The position numbers and the translations under genes were made by a program. Below, piece after piece: positions 1 through 7,981 of a stretch of 60,786 bases of DNA. The stretch is from positions 67,728 through 128,513 of the forward strand of contig JAFKKG010000030.1 in NCBI GenBank assembly GCA_017305715.1, in the 5' to 3' direction. Under the pieces are notes generated by a model. That model worked only from the letters and a program-made list of their open reading frames with translations. It searched no databases and was not told where the DNA came from. This DNA is from Hyphomicrobiales bacterium. Lineage in GTDB: Bacteria; Pseudomonadota; Alphaproteobacteria; Rhizobiales; Xanthobacteraceae. How positions within the stretch are numbered: position 1 is the stretch's first letter; each line of letters opens with the position of its first letter.

Positions 1-711
1 GTCATTGAGGTTGTCCGGCGCGACGGCATAGTCGTGGAGCGCGTCGGTCGACAGGTCCTCGCTCAAAAGCCGCTCGCAGGCCTCATCGCGATAGACGCAT
101 GTCCGCGCGCCATTGATCGCGACACGCACGTGATCGCCGAAATCGGCCACGAAAGCGCCCACCGTGACATAGCCGGATGCGGGATTGGCGACCTTGAAAT
201 AGCCGGCGCGCAGGACCTTGGGAAAGCGAACGGCGACGATGATTTCGTCCGGTTCGAGGGCTGTGCTGAACAGATCCGTGAAGAAACGGTCGGCGGCGAT
301 CGCACGGCGATTGGTGATGACCGTCGCATTCAGGCCGAGCACCGCCGCCGGATAGTCAGCGGCCGGGTCGTTGTTGGCGATCGAGCCGCCGATCGTGCCC
401 AGATTTCGAACCTGCGGATCGGCGATGCCGGCTGCCAGCATGGCAAGGCCGGTGGCGCCGCTGTCCTCGAGCCGGGCCACTTTCGCATGGCGAGCCATGG
501 CGCCGACGGTGATGGTATCGCGTTCGATGGAGAGTTCGGACAGGCCGCCGATGTCCTGCAGATCAATCAGCAGAGACGGCGCGTTGAGTCCATGTTTCCA
601 GGCCGGCAGCAGCGTTTGCCCACCGGCGAGCAGCTTCGCCTCCGGATCGGAGCCGAGGAGGCGCTCCGCCTCTGCCAGGCTCGCCGCGCGGATATAGTCG
701 AAGGCGTGCAA
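1..711 (-). CDS. Molybdenum hydroxylase FAD-binding medium subunit (CoxM family), C-terminus cut by window edge
   Basis: This subunit passes electrons between the Fe-S clusters and an external acceptor in xanthine dehydrogenase/CO dehydrogenase-type hydroxylases. The frame is open from a TTG at 709-711 to the window edge (237 codons of an expected 270-290). The TTG follows a strong GGGAGGAG ribosome site. An AGGQT motif at residues 29-33 and a GTIGGS motif near residue 106 are the two FAD-contacting signatures of the family. It lies 15 bases after the small-subunit stop, last in the order dioxygenase, large subunit, cupin, small subunit, medium subunit. The family is clear; the substrate is not. 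Confidence 0.9.
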   Translation of the reverse strand, partial: MHAFDYIRAASLAEAERLLGSDPEAKLLAGGQTLLPAWKHGLNAPSLLIDLQDIGGLSELSIERDTITVGAMARHAKVARLEDSGATGLAMLAAGIADPQVRNLGTIGGSIANNDPAADYPAAVLGLNATVITNRRAIAADRFFTDLFSTALEPDEIIVAVRFPKVLRAGYFKVANPASGYVTVGAFVADFGDHVRVAINGARTCVYRDEACERLLSEDLSTDALHDYAVAPDNLND

Positions 712-726
712 CCCGGGCTCCTCCCG

Positions 727-1239
727 TCAGCGGGAATGGGCGCCGCCGCGCATGGCGGCCGCACCGGCGACGACGGCGTCGACGATGTTGAGATAGCCCG
801 TGCAGCGGCACAAATTGCCGTGCAGTTGGGCGCGGACCAGTTCGGGTGTCACTTCATCGTTCTCGCGCGCGATTGCGTCGGCCATCATGATCATCCCCGG
901 TGTGCAAAATCCGCATTGCAGCGCATGATGGGCCATGAAGGCCTCCTGCAACGGATGTAATCCATTGCCGCCGGCAAGGCCCTCGATCGTGGTGACGGAC
1001 TTCCCGTGCGCCTGGACGGCCAGCATCGTGCATGATTTCACGGCTGCTCCATCGACATGGACGGTGCAGCATCCACATTGGGACGTGTCGCAACCGACAT
1101 GCGTGCCGGTGAGACCCAGTTGCTCACGGATGAATTCGACCAACAGCAGGCCGGGCTCGATCGCCTGCCGGACAGGGCGACCGTTTACCTCAAGTGCGAG
1201 TTCCAATAGGTGAGTTGCCGATTCCAAGGCAGGCATCAC
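727..1239 (-). CDS. Molybdenum hydroxylase [2Fe-2S] small subunit (CoxS family)
   Basis: This protein of 170 residues carries the two [2Fe-2S] clusters that take electrons from the molybdopterin site. The plant-ferredoxin-type cluster is bound by Cys50, Cys55, Cys58 and Cys70. The second cluster uses Cys109 and Cys112 (in a CGFCTPG motif) with Cys144 and Cys146 (CRCTG). All eight ligands are present and the length is typical, so it should be functional. Its start overlaps the stop of the cupin gene by 4 bases, which implies translational coupling. Confidence 0.95.
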   Translation of the reverse strand: MMPALESATHLLELALEVNGRPVRQAIEPGLLLVEFIREQLGLTGTHVGCDTSQCGCCTVHVDGAAVKSCTMLAVQAHGKSVTTIEGLAGGNGLHPLQEAFMAHHALQCGFCTPGMIMMADAIARENDEVTPELVRAQLHGNLCRCTGYLNIVDAVVAGAAAMRGGAHSR

Positions 1240-1637
1240 TTGGGTTTCGCGAGGAAATCGCCGATGGTCGCATCGGTGTGGAACACGGGCTTCTCGTAGT
1301 AATGCGGGCCGTCGTAAATTTCGATCAGCAGCGATTGCTTGCGCGCGATGGTGGGGCCGTGCGGGCTGTCCTTGGGATTCATGTAGAACGAGCCGGGTCC
1401 GAGCGTCAGGTTGGAGCCGGAATACTCGTACTCACCGGAGATGCAGTACATGAACTGATTGGACGCATGGGAGTGCGCAACCGGTACGCCGCCGCCTTCC
1501 TGGAAGTCCAGCAGGGCGATGCTCGCGCCGCTGGTCGGATGCTTCCAGAGGAAGTACTGCTTGAATCCGTAGTCGGGAAAATCAAGCCATTTGTCCGTGT
1601 CCAGCTTGGCGATGTCGATCAAAACTTCCAGGCTCAT
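1236..1637 (-). CDS. Single-domain cupin, possible 2,4'-dihydroxyacetophenone dioxygenase-like or accessory enzyme
   Basis: This is a single cupin of 133 residues. Metal-binding candidates are His55 and His57 (HSH, motif 1) and His93 in the GPGSF...SPHG stretch (motif 2). I chose the ATG at 1635-1637 because GGAGG lies just upstream and because this gives a 4-base overlap with the large-subunit stop. It sits between the large and small hydroxylase subunits, an odd place for a structural enzyme, so it probably acts on the same intermediates, for example as a small ring-cleaving or C-C cleaving dioxygenase. The reaction cannot be read from the sequence. Confidence 0.85.
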   Translation of the reverse strand: MSLEVLIDIAKLDTDKWLDFPDYGFKQYFLWKHPTSGASIALLDFQEGGGVPVAHSHASNQFMYCISGEYEYSGSNLTLGPGSFYMNPKDSPHGPTIARKQSLLIEIYDGPHYYEKPVFHTDATIGDFLAKPK

Positions 1638-3988
1638 GGAGTCCTCCGTCTGTCGCAATTGAGGTGGCGCGCAAGCAGTTCGAACACGGCTTGCGGGGTG
1701 AAGGGCAGGTTGATTGCTGAGTCGATCGGCGAGCCGAGGGCATCGGCAACCGCCTGGGTAATCGCGGGCGGTGCGCCGATCGTTCCAACCTCGGCTCCTC
1801 CCTTGACCCCCAGCGGATTGGTCGATGTCGGCACCGAATGCTCGATCGAGGTGATCGGCGGAATGTGATGGGAGCGCGGCATCGCATAGTCGAGAAAGCT
1901 GGTGGTGAAGAGCTGGCCGCTTCCGTCATAGACGATGCGTTCGCTGATGGCCTGGCCGATACCCTGCGCCGCCGACCCGTGGAGCTGACCCGCGAGCAGC
2001 GTCGAATTGATGACGTTGCCGACGTCGTCGGCTGCCACGTAGCGCACGACGCTGACGGTGCAGAGATCGGGGTCGATCTCGACTTCGACGATATGGCAGC
2101 CGTTCGGATAGTTTTGCGGCGTCGCCGCGAAATAGCCGACGGCCTCGAGGCCAACCCCGAGATGAATTGGAAAGCCGAACGGCGCATAGGACGCCTTGGC
2201 GACATCGCGCAGATGGAGCGCAGCATTACTCGAGCGATGACTGAACATTCCCTCCTGGAAGCTCACCTCGGCCGGATCTACCTTCATCATCCAGGCGGCG
2301 ATATCGCGGGCCTTCGCGACGATGCCGTCCGCCGCCCCCTTCAGCGCTGACCCGCCGACGGTCAGCGAACGCGAGGCATAGGTGCCGCCGCCATGCGAGA
2401 CCTTGTCGGTGTCGCCCTGGACCACCCGGATCGCGTCAGTTGCGATCCCTAGCCACTGAGACAGCAATTGCGGATAGAGCGTTTCATGCCCTTGGCCATG
2501 CGAGAAGGTGCCGGCCAAGATGCTGGCACTTCCGCTGGGATCGAACCTGATCTCCATGCGTTCATTGCTGATGGCGGCCACTTCGACGAAGCAGCAGATG
2601 CCGCGGCCCCGCAACTTGCCGCGCGCCAAGCTTTCGGCCCGGCGTGCGGGGAACCCATCCCAATCGGCGGCGCGCAGCGCCTTGTCCATGACCGCTTCGA
2701 ACTCGCCGCAGTCGAACTTGTCGTTGACGGCGGTCTTGAAAGGCATTGCCGCTGATTTGACGAGGTTGCGACGGCGGATGGTGACCGGGTCGAGGCCGAG
2801 CCGCTGGGCGGCCGCGTCCATGGCGCGCTCGATGAAATAGGTCGCTTCCGGCCGTCCGGCACCGCGATAGGACGTGGTCGTGCGGGTATTGGTGAACACG
2901 CCCTGTAGCCGCACGCGTGCCGCGGGGATGGCGTAGGGGCCGACGATCATGCGCGCGGTCAGGAATGGCGACACGCCGGTGGCTGGTCCGAGGCGGCAGC
3001 CGAGATTGTGCCGCGTCGTTACGTCGATCGCCAGAACATGGCCTTCATCGTCAAGCGCCACACGGCCCTCGGCGGCCTGGTCGCGGCCATGGAAGTCCGC
3101 AAGAAAGCTCTCGCTGCGATCTGCGGTCCATTTCACCGGCCGGCCGAGCCGCCGCGATGCCCAGAGCACAAGCACGTCTTCGGGGTAGAGTCGGCCTTTG
3201 GTTCCAAAGCCGCCGCCGACGTCCTGTGCGACGACGCGGACCGCATTCGCAGGCACCCGCAGCACGTTTTCGGCGAGCAGCCGGCGCACGCTGTGCGGAT
3301 TTTGCGTCGAGGTGGTCAACGTCCAGCGCTCGTCGGACGCATCGTACCAGCCGATCGAGCAGCGTGGCTCCAGGGCCGCTCCGATCACACGCGGTTGTCG
3401 CGTTGCGACGTCAACGACATGGGCGGCTCGGCTGAAGGCTTCCTCGGTTGCCTTGACGTCGCCGAGCGTGAGATCGAAGCACAAATTGCCCGGTGCGTCG
3501 GCGTAGACCTGCGGGGCGTCGTCGGCGAGCGCGTCCTCGATCGAGACCACGGCCGGACGCGCTTCATAGGAAACGGCAACGAGCGCCGCGGCGCGACGGG
3601 CGACGATCCGGCTCTCGGCAACCACGAATGCGACCGCATCACCGACCGCGAGAACGCGCCGCGCGATCAGCGCCTGAAAGGGCGTGCGCTTCCAGTTGTT
3701 TCCCGCGACCGCGGCGGGAATACTTTCGCAGGGAATATCGCCCAGGCGGTCGGCCGCGAAGTCCGCACCGGTCAGAACGGCAATAACGCCGGGCAGGGCG
3801 GCGGCCTCGGCGGTGTCGATCGCGACGATGTCGGCATGCGCTTCGGTCGACCGCACGACCACGGCATGGCACAGCGCGGCTAGCTTCACATCATCGGCAA
3901 AGCGGCCCTGGCCGGTCACAAGGCGCAGGTCCTCCTTGCGCCTGAAGCGGCCGGTCGATCCGGGCTGACTTTGAAGGGACGTGATCAT
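1634..3988 (-). CDS. Molybdenum hydroxylase molybdopterin-binding large subunit (CoxL/XdhB family)
   Basis: This catalytic subunit of 784 residues hydroxylates a carbon with water-derived oxygen at a Mo-cytosine dinucleotide site. The N-terminus has the usual RRKEDLRLVTGQGRF signature. A SYRGAGRPE motif lies near residue 370, and the C-terminal GVKGGAEVGTIGAP motif supplies the catalytic glutamate at about Glu733. The AYRCSFR loop of true CO dehydrogenase is absent, so this is an aldehyde- or heteroaromatic-type hydroxylase. It follows the VOC dioxygenase by 9 bases in the same operon. The combination with a ring-cleavage enzyme suggests an aromatic or N-heteroaromatic substrate, which is an inference. 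Confidence 0.93.
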   Translation of the reverse strand: MITSLQSQPGSTGRFRRKEDLRLVTGQGRFADDVKLAALCHAVVVRSTEAHADIVAIDTAEAAALPGVIAVLTGADFAADRLGDIPCESIPAAVAGNNWKRTPFQALIARRVLAVGDAVAFVVAESRIVARRAAALVAVSYEARPAVVSIEDALADDAPQVYADAPGNLCFDLTLGDVKATEEAFSRAAHVVDVATRQPRVIGAALEPRCSIGWYDASDERWTLTTSTQNPHSVRRLLAENVLRVPANAVRVVAQDVGGGFGTKGRLYPEDVLVLWASRRLGRPVKWTADRSESFLADFHGRDQAAEGRVALDDEGHVLAIDVTTRHNLGCRLGPATGVSPFLTARMIVGPYAIPAARVRLQGVFTNTRTTTSYRGAGRPEATYFIERAMDAAAQRLGLDPVTIRRRNLVKSAAMPFKTAVNDKFDCGEFEAVMDKALRAADWDGFPARRAESLARGKLRGRGICCFVEVAAISNERMEIRFDPSGSASILAGTFSHGQGHETLYPQLLSQWLGIATDAIRVVQGDTDKVSHGGGTYASRSLTVGGSALKGAADGIVAKARDIAAWMMKVDPAEVSFQEGMFSHRSSNAALHLRDVAKASYAPFGFPIHLGVGLEAVGYFAATPQNYPNGCHIVEVEIDPDLCTVSVVRYVAADDVGNVINSTLLAGQLHGSAAQGIGQAISERIVYDGSGQLFTTSFLDYAMPRSHHIPPITSIEHSVPTSTNPLGVKGGAEVGTIGAPPAITQAVADALGSPIDSAINLPFTPQAVFELLARHLNCDRRRTP

Positions 3989-3997
3989 CGCCGCCGG

Positions 3998-4939
3998 TCA
4001 ATCGAAGAAGGAAGGCGGAGGCGCCATGCCCCATTGCGTTGTCTCATGGGCCTGGCCCACGAAGTACACCGGCTCGTACTCGTCGTTGACGAGATCGGTG
4101 TCGGTATAATGTTCGATGCGGTTGCCGAAGGGATCGAGCCAGTAATCGTAGATCAGGCTGCCGAGATAATGCCGGCCGTATCCGGCGTCGAGCTTCCATC
4201 CCTTCGAGGCCAGGTGCTCGTGCCCTGCAATAACGGCGTCGAGGTCGAGCACCTCATACGAACTGTGATGGCAGCCGAAATTCTTCGATTCGTTGACGAG
4301 GATGCAGTGATGCTCGACATATTCCTTGCCCTCGTCGTAGCGAAGGAACGTTCCCTTGATGATGGGGTCCGGGTCTCCCGGTGCGCAGATATAGTCTGAC
4401 GGTACCAGCCGGAAGTATTTGCGGAACCAGTCCACCTCGGCCACCACGTCCTTTACCCAGAGCACGAAATGACCGATCCGAAGCACCGGGGTCGCTTCGG
4501 CGCGCTGGCGAACCGTTCCGTTGAAGCGCAGATGCTCGGAAGCGAAGTTCATCCGGTAGGACCTGCGGATCGGCTGGGCGGCGACTTTTGCGGCGCCATG
4601 CTCGATCCAGATCGAGTGTCCGTTGGGCGTCGTCAGAGTGACTCGAAAGCCGCCACCGGGATCGAGAATCGGCTCGACGGCCGTTGCGCCGGGAATGCGG
4701 GCGGCTTTCTCCAGTTCGTCGCGGCTTTCGACCGTGAACGCGCCACCGAGGAATTTCGGCTCGTCACCGAGCCGCGTCACGTGGATATGATGGGCCTCGC
4801 CGGTGCCGCGCATGAACAGGCCGGTGTCGGTTCGGGCTGAGCGCATCATGCCGAAGTCGACCAGAAATCGTTCCATCACGTCGAGATCCGGGGCCTGATA
4901 CGCCGTATAGGCGACCCACTTCAAACGAACCCGTTCCAC
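3998..4939 (-). CDS. VOC-superfamily type I extradiol dioxygenase
   Basis: This two-domain vicinal oxygen chelate protein of 313 residues should open a dihydroxylated ring next to a hydroxyl using Fe(II). In the C-terminal half, His157 (GHFVLWV), His225 (HSSYEV) and Glu276 (NRIEHYTD) match the two-His-one-Glu iron site. The N-terminal half is the usual degenerate, non-metal copy. It is the first gene of the operon that continues through the molybdenum hydroxylase, so hydroxylation and ring cleavage are probably consecutive steps. Start choice is supported by the Met-Glu-Arg opening next to the promoter gap; the ring substrate is unknown. Confidence 0.88.
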   Translation of the reverse strand: MERVRLKWVAYTAYQAPDLDVMERFLVDFGMMRSARTDTGLFMRGTGEAHHIHVTRLGDEPKFLGGAFTVESRDELEKAARIPGATAVEPILDPGGGFRVTLTTPNGHSIWIEHGAAKVAAQPIRRSYRMNFASEHLRFNGTVRQRAEATPVLRIGHFVLWVKDVVAEVDWFRKYFRLVPSDYICAPGDPDPIIKGTFLRYDEGKEYVEHHCILVNESKNFGCHHSSYEVLDLDAVIAGHEHLASKGWKLDAGYGRHYLGSLIYDYWLDPFGNRIEHYTDTDLVNDEYEPVYFVGQAHETTQWGMAPPPSFFD

Positions 4940-4968
4940 GCCTGACCTCGTGATTTTGTCAACATCAG

Positions 4969-4987
4969 ATACTAGTATGATATATTA
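4969..4987. promoter_or_regulatory. Putative operator with perfect ATACTAGTAT palindrome and ATGATATATTA element
   Basis: ATACTAGTAT (4969-4978) is a perfect palindrome that runs directly into ATGATATATTA (4977-4987). The latter 11-mer recurs exactly at 7119-7129. It lies 30 bases before the start of the dioxygenase-hydroxylase operon in an AT-rich pocket of otherwise GC-rich DNA, which suits a promoter-operator. Confidence 0.5.
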
Positions 4988-5018
4988 CATGCATTGTCCA
5001 GAACGGCGGCCGGTTTTG

Positions 5019-6155
5019 CTAACCGATCGGCGCCGGCAGCCGGTCCGGCGTGAAGGGCGGATCGGGGAGCCGGCCATTTCGGGCCCGCGCGATCGCGCTG
5101 CCGATCGCGCAAACCGTGGCGAGGCAGAGCATCTGACGAAGTTGCGTTGGCTCCGCCTGCCCATCACCGTCGGACGAGGCGGCGAAGCTCACGATGTCGA
5201 ATGAATGCAGCATCGTGGGAAAGTCCTCAGGAAACAGCGGGGCCTTGTCCAGATCGATCCCGTTGCTTCGACGCAAGCTGATGAAGACGGCATCCATCAC
5301 CGCCGCCTCGGCGATGTTGGCGCAACCTGGGGGCAGATGAGGCCCAGAGACGACCGTCACGACCTTGCTCAAATTGACGATCGCCGTCTCGGCATCGAAT
5401 TCCAGGCCGGCAAAGGCGATGGAGGTGATGCCGGATTGCTCGATCGCGGCTACGGCTGCGCCCGGAAGCCGGCGCTGCTGCACGGGTTGACCGGGGAGAT
5501 GTTGCTGCGCTGGCCAATCAAAAGCCGCGGCGGCCCGGTCGAGGGCCGACAATGTCTCGGCGTTCGATAGGCGCGATCGCAATGCAGCCAGCGAATCCGT
5601 GCCTTGCGACGAAGCATCCCGATCCAGCACTTGCTGGTGCGACAGGGCCGCGGCGACGCGAGCACGCGTGGGAAGCGCGTCATGCGGGTAGACCGTTTCA
5701 ACGCACGGCTCGCCGGAGGCAGTGACGGCATCGACGATGCGCGAATAGCCCAGACAGCGGCAGATATGGCCGGCCAGGGCATGGCGGACGTCGTTTGGCG
5801 TCGGACGCGGATTGGCGGCCAGCAGCGAAGCTGCGGAGACCAGAATTCCGGAGGCGCACGCGCCGCAAGGATTGATATCCCGGCGATCAAACAGGCGCCT
5901 GAGAGGATCGAGCCTGGGGTCATTCACGCCGGCGGAGGTAACGACGTGACCACCGCGGCATGTCGCCGCCATCGTCAGGCACGAGAGCGCGGGTGCGCCG
6001 TTGAGCAGTACCGTACAGGCGCCGCAGGTCCCGGAAGTACAGCGCGGTTCATCTCGCGACGGATTTTCACGGGCCTGCAACACCTGTTGGAGCGTTGCGC
6101 ACGGGTCGGCCTCCATGCTCGCCGGAACGCCGTCGATGTCGAACACAAGGTGCAT
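5019..6155 (-). CDS. CoxS-type [2Fe-2S] domain fused to a C-terminal domain resembling the end of a CoxL-type subunit
   Basis: Residues 1-145 are a complete small-subunit domain: Cys39, Cys44, Cys47, Cys59 for the first cluster and Cys97, Cys100, Cys132, Cys134 for the second. The usual QCGFCTPG is changed to PCGACASG. Residues 150-378 are not part of a normal small subunit. They resemble, by eye, the C-terminal part of nicotinate-dehydrogenase-like large subunits (a closing stretch like LPDPPFTPDRLP and an earlier ALDRAAAAFDW segment), but the molybdenum-binding core is absent. At 378 residues it is over twice family length. The FAD subunit lies 3 bases upstream in the operon; no dedicated large subunit follows. 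It may partner the CoxL at 1634-3988. Confidence 0.75.
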   Translation of the reverse strand: MHLVFDIDGVPASMEADPCATLQQVLQARENPSRDEPRCTSGTCGACTVLLNGAPALSCLTMAATCRGGHVVTSAGVNDPRLDPLRRLFDRRDINPCGACASGILVSAASLLAANPRPTPNDVRHALAGHICRCLGYSRIVDAVTASGEPCVETVYPHDALPTRARVAAALSHQQVLDRDASSQGTDSLAALRSRLSNAETLSALDRAAAAFDWPAQQHLPGQPVQQRRLPGAAVAAIEQSGITSIAFAGLEFDAETAIVNLSKVVTVVSGPHLPPGCANIAEAAVMDAVFISLRRSNGIDLDKAPLFPEDFPTMLHSFDIVSFAASSDGDGQAEPTQLRQMLCLATVCAIGSAIARARNGRLPDPPFTPDRLPAPIG

Positions 6156-6158
6156 CGC

Positions 6159-7088
6159 CTACAACATGCTTTGCGCGTCATCAAAGGGGTTATGCTTGGA
6201 GCGGGCCCTGCTCGCCGCTTGCTCGAGCGTGTCGCGGGCCAGAACGGCGGCCAGTCTCACCCACAGTTCGAGATTGGCTAGACGTACGCCCGAGGTTCGT
6301 AAGCCGTCCGCCGCCAGTCGTCCGGCCTGCTCGTAACTTGCTGTCCTTGCCGGCGCACCGCGCAGCGACGATTCCGCGACCGATATGTGCACGGGTGCCG
6401 GCAGGCAACCGCCGAGCACCAGGGTCGCTTGTTCGATCGAACTGGCATCGGCGTTGAGCCCCACATAGGCTGCGGCGCTCAACGGCGTATCCGTCACCAT
6501 GATTTTGCGGAAGGCGCTGCCGGCATCGGGTGAGGGAGGGCGGACGAAAATCTCTCGAACGATCGTTCCGCGCGGGAGCATGAACTTTCCGCTGCCGTCG
6601 TACAGCTCATCCAGATTGCAGCGAATATCGTCCCCGCTCGGCGAAACGGCGCGGGCCGCGGCGCCCAGCGCCATCAATGCGGGCATCAAATCGTAATCGG
6701 GCCGGCCGCAGCAAAGGTTGCCAATGACGGTCGCCGTATGGCGGATTTGCGGAGGCAGCACCTGTTCAACGGCCTCGTGAAGCGCGGCCCATCGCTTGGC
6801 AATCCAGAGGTGATTTGCGATCGCGTCGAGGCGTACAAGAGGGCCGATGGAAAGTCCGGTCTTGGGGTGGGCTACCAGCCGATCAACATCGTCGACGTCA
6901 GACAGCGCGATCAGCCGGGCAAATTTCACTCCCCCGAAGCGCAGGCCGCGCGCAATTTCGCAGCCGCCGGCGACGATAGCAGAGCCCGGCTCACCAGCCA
7001 TGCGTGCGGCTTCGACCAGCGAACCTGGCCTCAGCCAGTCGACCTTGCCGGGACCCGACCCGAAGCCATGGAATTCGGAATCAATCAT
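6159..7088 (-). CDS. Second molybdenum hydroxylase FAD-binding subunit (CoxM family), divergent
   Basis: This protein of 309 residues belongs to the FAD-binding medium subunits. It keeps an AGGCE version of the first flavin motif (residues 40-44) and a TVIGN version of the second (120-124), followed by the usual PxxDLMPALMALGA helix. It is more divergent than the copy at 1-711. It opens a two-gene minus operon with the fused iron-sulfur protein and is divergent from the RraA gene across a short AT-rich gap. Without a large subunit of its own it may be an alternative redox module. Family assignment is firm, function less so. Confidence 0.82.
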   Translation of the reverse strand: MIDSEFHGFGSGPGKVDWLRPGSLVEAARMAGEPGSAIVAGGCEIARGLRFGGVKFARLIALSDVDDVDRLVAHPKTGLSIGPLVRLDAIANHLWIAKRWAALHEAVEQVLPPQIRHTATVIGNLCCGRPDYDLMPALMALGAAARAVSPSGDDIRCNLDELYDGSGKFMLPRGTIVREIFVRPPSPDAGSAFRKIMVTDTPLSAAAYVGLNADASSIEQATLVLGGCLPAPVHISVAESSLRGAPARTASYEQAGRLAADGLRTSGVRLANLELWVRLAAVLARDTLEQAASRARSKHNPFDDAQSML

Positions 7089-7105
7089 TTTGGCGATTCT
7101 TAACT

Positions 7106-7129
7106 ATCGTTTATACGCATGATATATTA
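7106..7129. promoter_or_regulatory. Putative operator in the divergent promoter of the FAD-subunit and RraA genes
   Basis: The stretch contains TATACGC followed by ATGATATATTA (7119-7129), an exact 11-base match to 4977-4987, and resembles the reverse complement of the element at 7940-7957. It lies in the gap between two divergent start codons. Confidence 0.45.
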
Positions 7130-7181
7130 GAAGGTGATAGATGTAACTAGGCTTTTCAGGGCAAATCAAGGAAAACTGGCG

Positions 7182-7904
7182 ATGACTCTTTCGGTTGAGG
7201 CGCGTGAAATGCTTCGCGTCGTTAATGTCGCAACGCTGACCAACTGCCTGCTTTCGCGCGGGCTGCGGAACATCTTCCTCCATGGAATCTCGCCGGTTGC
7301 GCCGACGACGGACAATATGGTCGGCGAGGCTTTCACGATGCGCTTTATTCCCGCGCGTGAGGATATCGACAACATGGCGGCCTATGCCCGGCCCGATCAC
7401 GTCCAGCGGCGCGCGATCGAGGAATGCCCGGCCGGATCGGTGCTGGTCATCGATTCGCGCGGCGATGCCCGCGCAGCGTCTGCCGGAGATCTCCTGATTG
7501 CGCGCCTCAAAGCGCGAGGCGCGGCCGGAATCGTGACCGACGGCGGGTTTCGCGACGTCGCTGGCGTGGCCAATACAGGCTTGCCGTCCTATCAGAAACA
7601 GACCGCCTCTCCGGCAAGTCCGATCATTCATCACGCCGCCGACCTCAATCTGCCGATCGGCTGCGCCGGCGTCGCCGTCTATCCCGGGGACATTGTCGTC
7701 GGCGACCGTGAAGGCGTCGTGATCTTTCCAGCGAAGTTCGCCGAAGAGGTCGCCCGCGAAGCGCACGAAGCGACGCTCTACGAGGAGTTTGCCGACGTCG
7801 AGATTCGTCGTGGTCGCTCCATCTTCGGCCTGTTTCCCGCTACCGAGGAGAGCCGCGCGCAATACCAGGAATGGCGCAAGCTGCAGAACGCGAAGCCCCG
7901 CTAG
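7182..7904 (+). CDS. RraA-family protein, probable class II 4-hydroxy-2-oxo-acid aldolase/decarboxylase
   Basis: RraA-fold proteins include 4-hydroxy-4-methyl-2-oxoglutarate / 4-carboxy-4-hydroxy-2-oxoadipate aldolases, which finish extradiol pathways by releasing pyruvate or oxaloacetate. The aldolase signature is present: a Gly-Asp pair at about residues 102-103 and an Arg-Asp pair at 124-125 (GGFRD), the residues that bind the metal and substrate. The length is 240 residues. I take the ATG at 7182, which follows AAGGA, rather than an in-frame GTG at 7134 that sits in the putative operator. Being catalytically complete and next to ring-hydroxylating enzymes, it is more likely an aldolase than the RNase E regulator for which the family is named. 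Confidence 0.85.
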   Translation: MTLSVEAREMLRVVNVATLTNCLLSRGLRNIFLHGISPVAPTTDNMVGEAFTMRFIPAREDIDNMAAYARPDHVQRRAIEECPAGSVLVIDSRGDARAASAGDLLIARLKARGAAGIVTDGGFRDVAGVANTGLPSYQKQTASPASPIIHHAADLNLPIGCAGVAVYPGDIVVGDREGVVIFPAKFAEEVAREAHEATLYEEFADVEIRRGRSIFGLFPATEESRAQYQEWRKLQNAKPR

Positions 7905-7939
7905 GGGACAACCTCCGCACGCTTGACCATACGCAAGAA

Positions 7940-7957
7940 ATATCATACGTACATCAC
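7940..7957. promoter_or_regulatory. Third copy of the region A operator-like element
   Basis: Read on the minus strand, ATGTACGTATGATATTT matches the TA(C/T)(G/A)(C/T)ATGATAT core seen at 4969-4987 and 7106-7129. It lies 25 bases before the monooxygenase start, in the gap after the RraA gene, so this gene may have its own regulated promoter. Confidence 0.4.
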
Positions 7958-7981
7958 AAGAATATTTCAGGGGCAGGCGCG

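Noticed and set aside
34-960. Long plus-strand open frame across the first 960 bases
   Set aside because: It is the antisense shadow of the CoxM and CoxS genes, which have clear FAD and iron-sulfur motifs on the minus strand.
5019-6155. Frameshifted or broken molybdenum hydroxylase
   Set aside because: The frame is uninterrupted for 378 codons with all eight iron-sulfur cysteines and no remnant of the missing core in other frames nearby, so it is better described as a fusion or internal deletion.
7104-7946. Minus-strand frame of 280 residues opposite the RraA gene
   Set aside because: The plus strand has a complete RraA domain with its catalytic Gly-Asp and Arg-Asp pairs; the minus frame has no recognisable family and a composition typical of antisense in GC-rich DNA.
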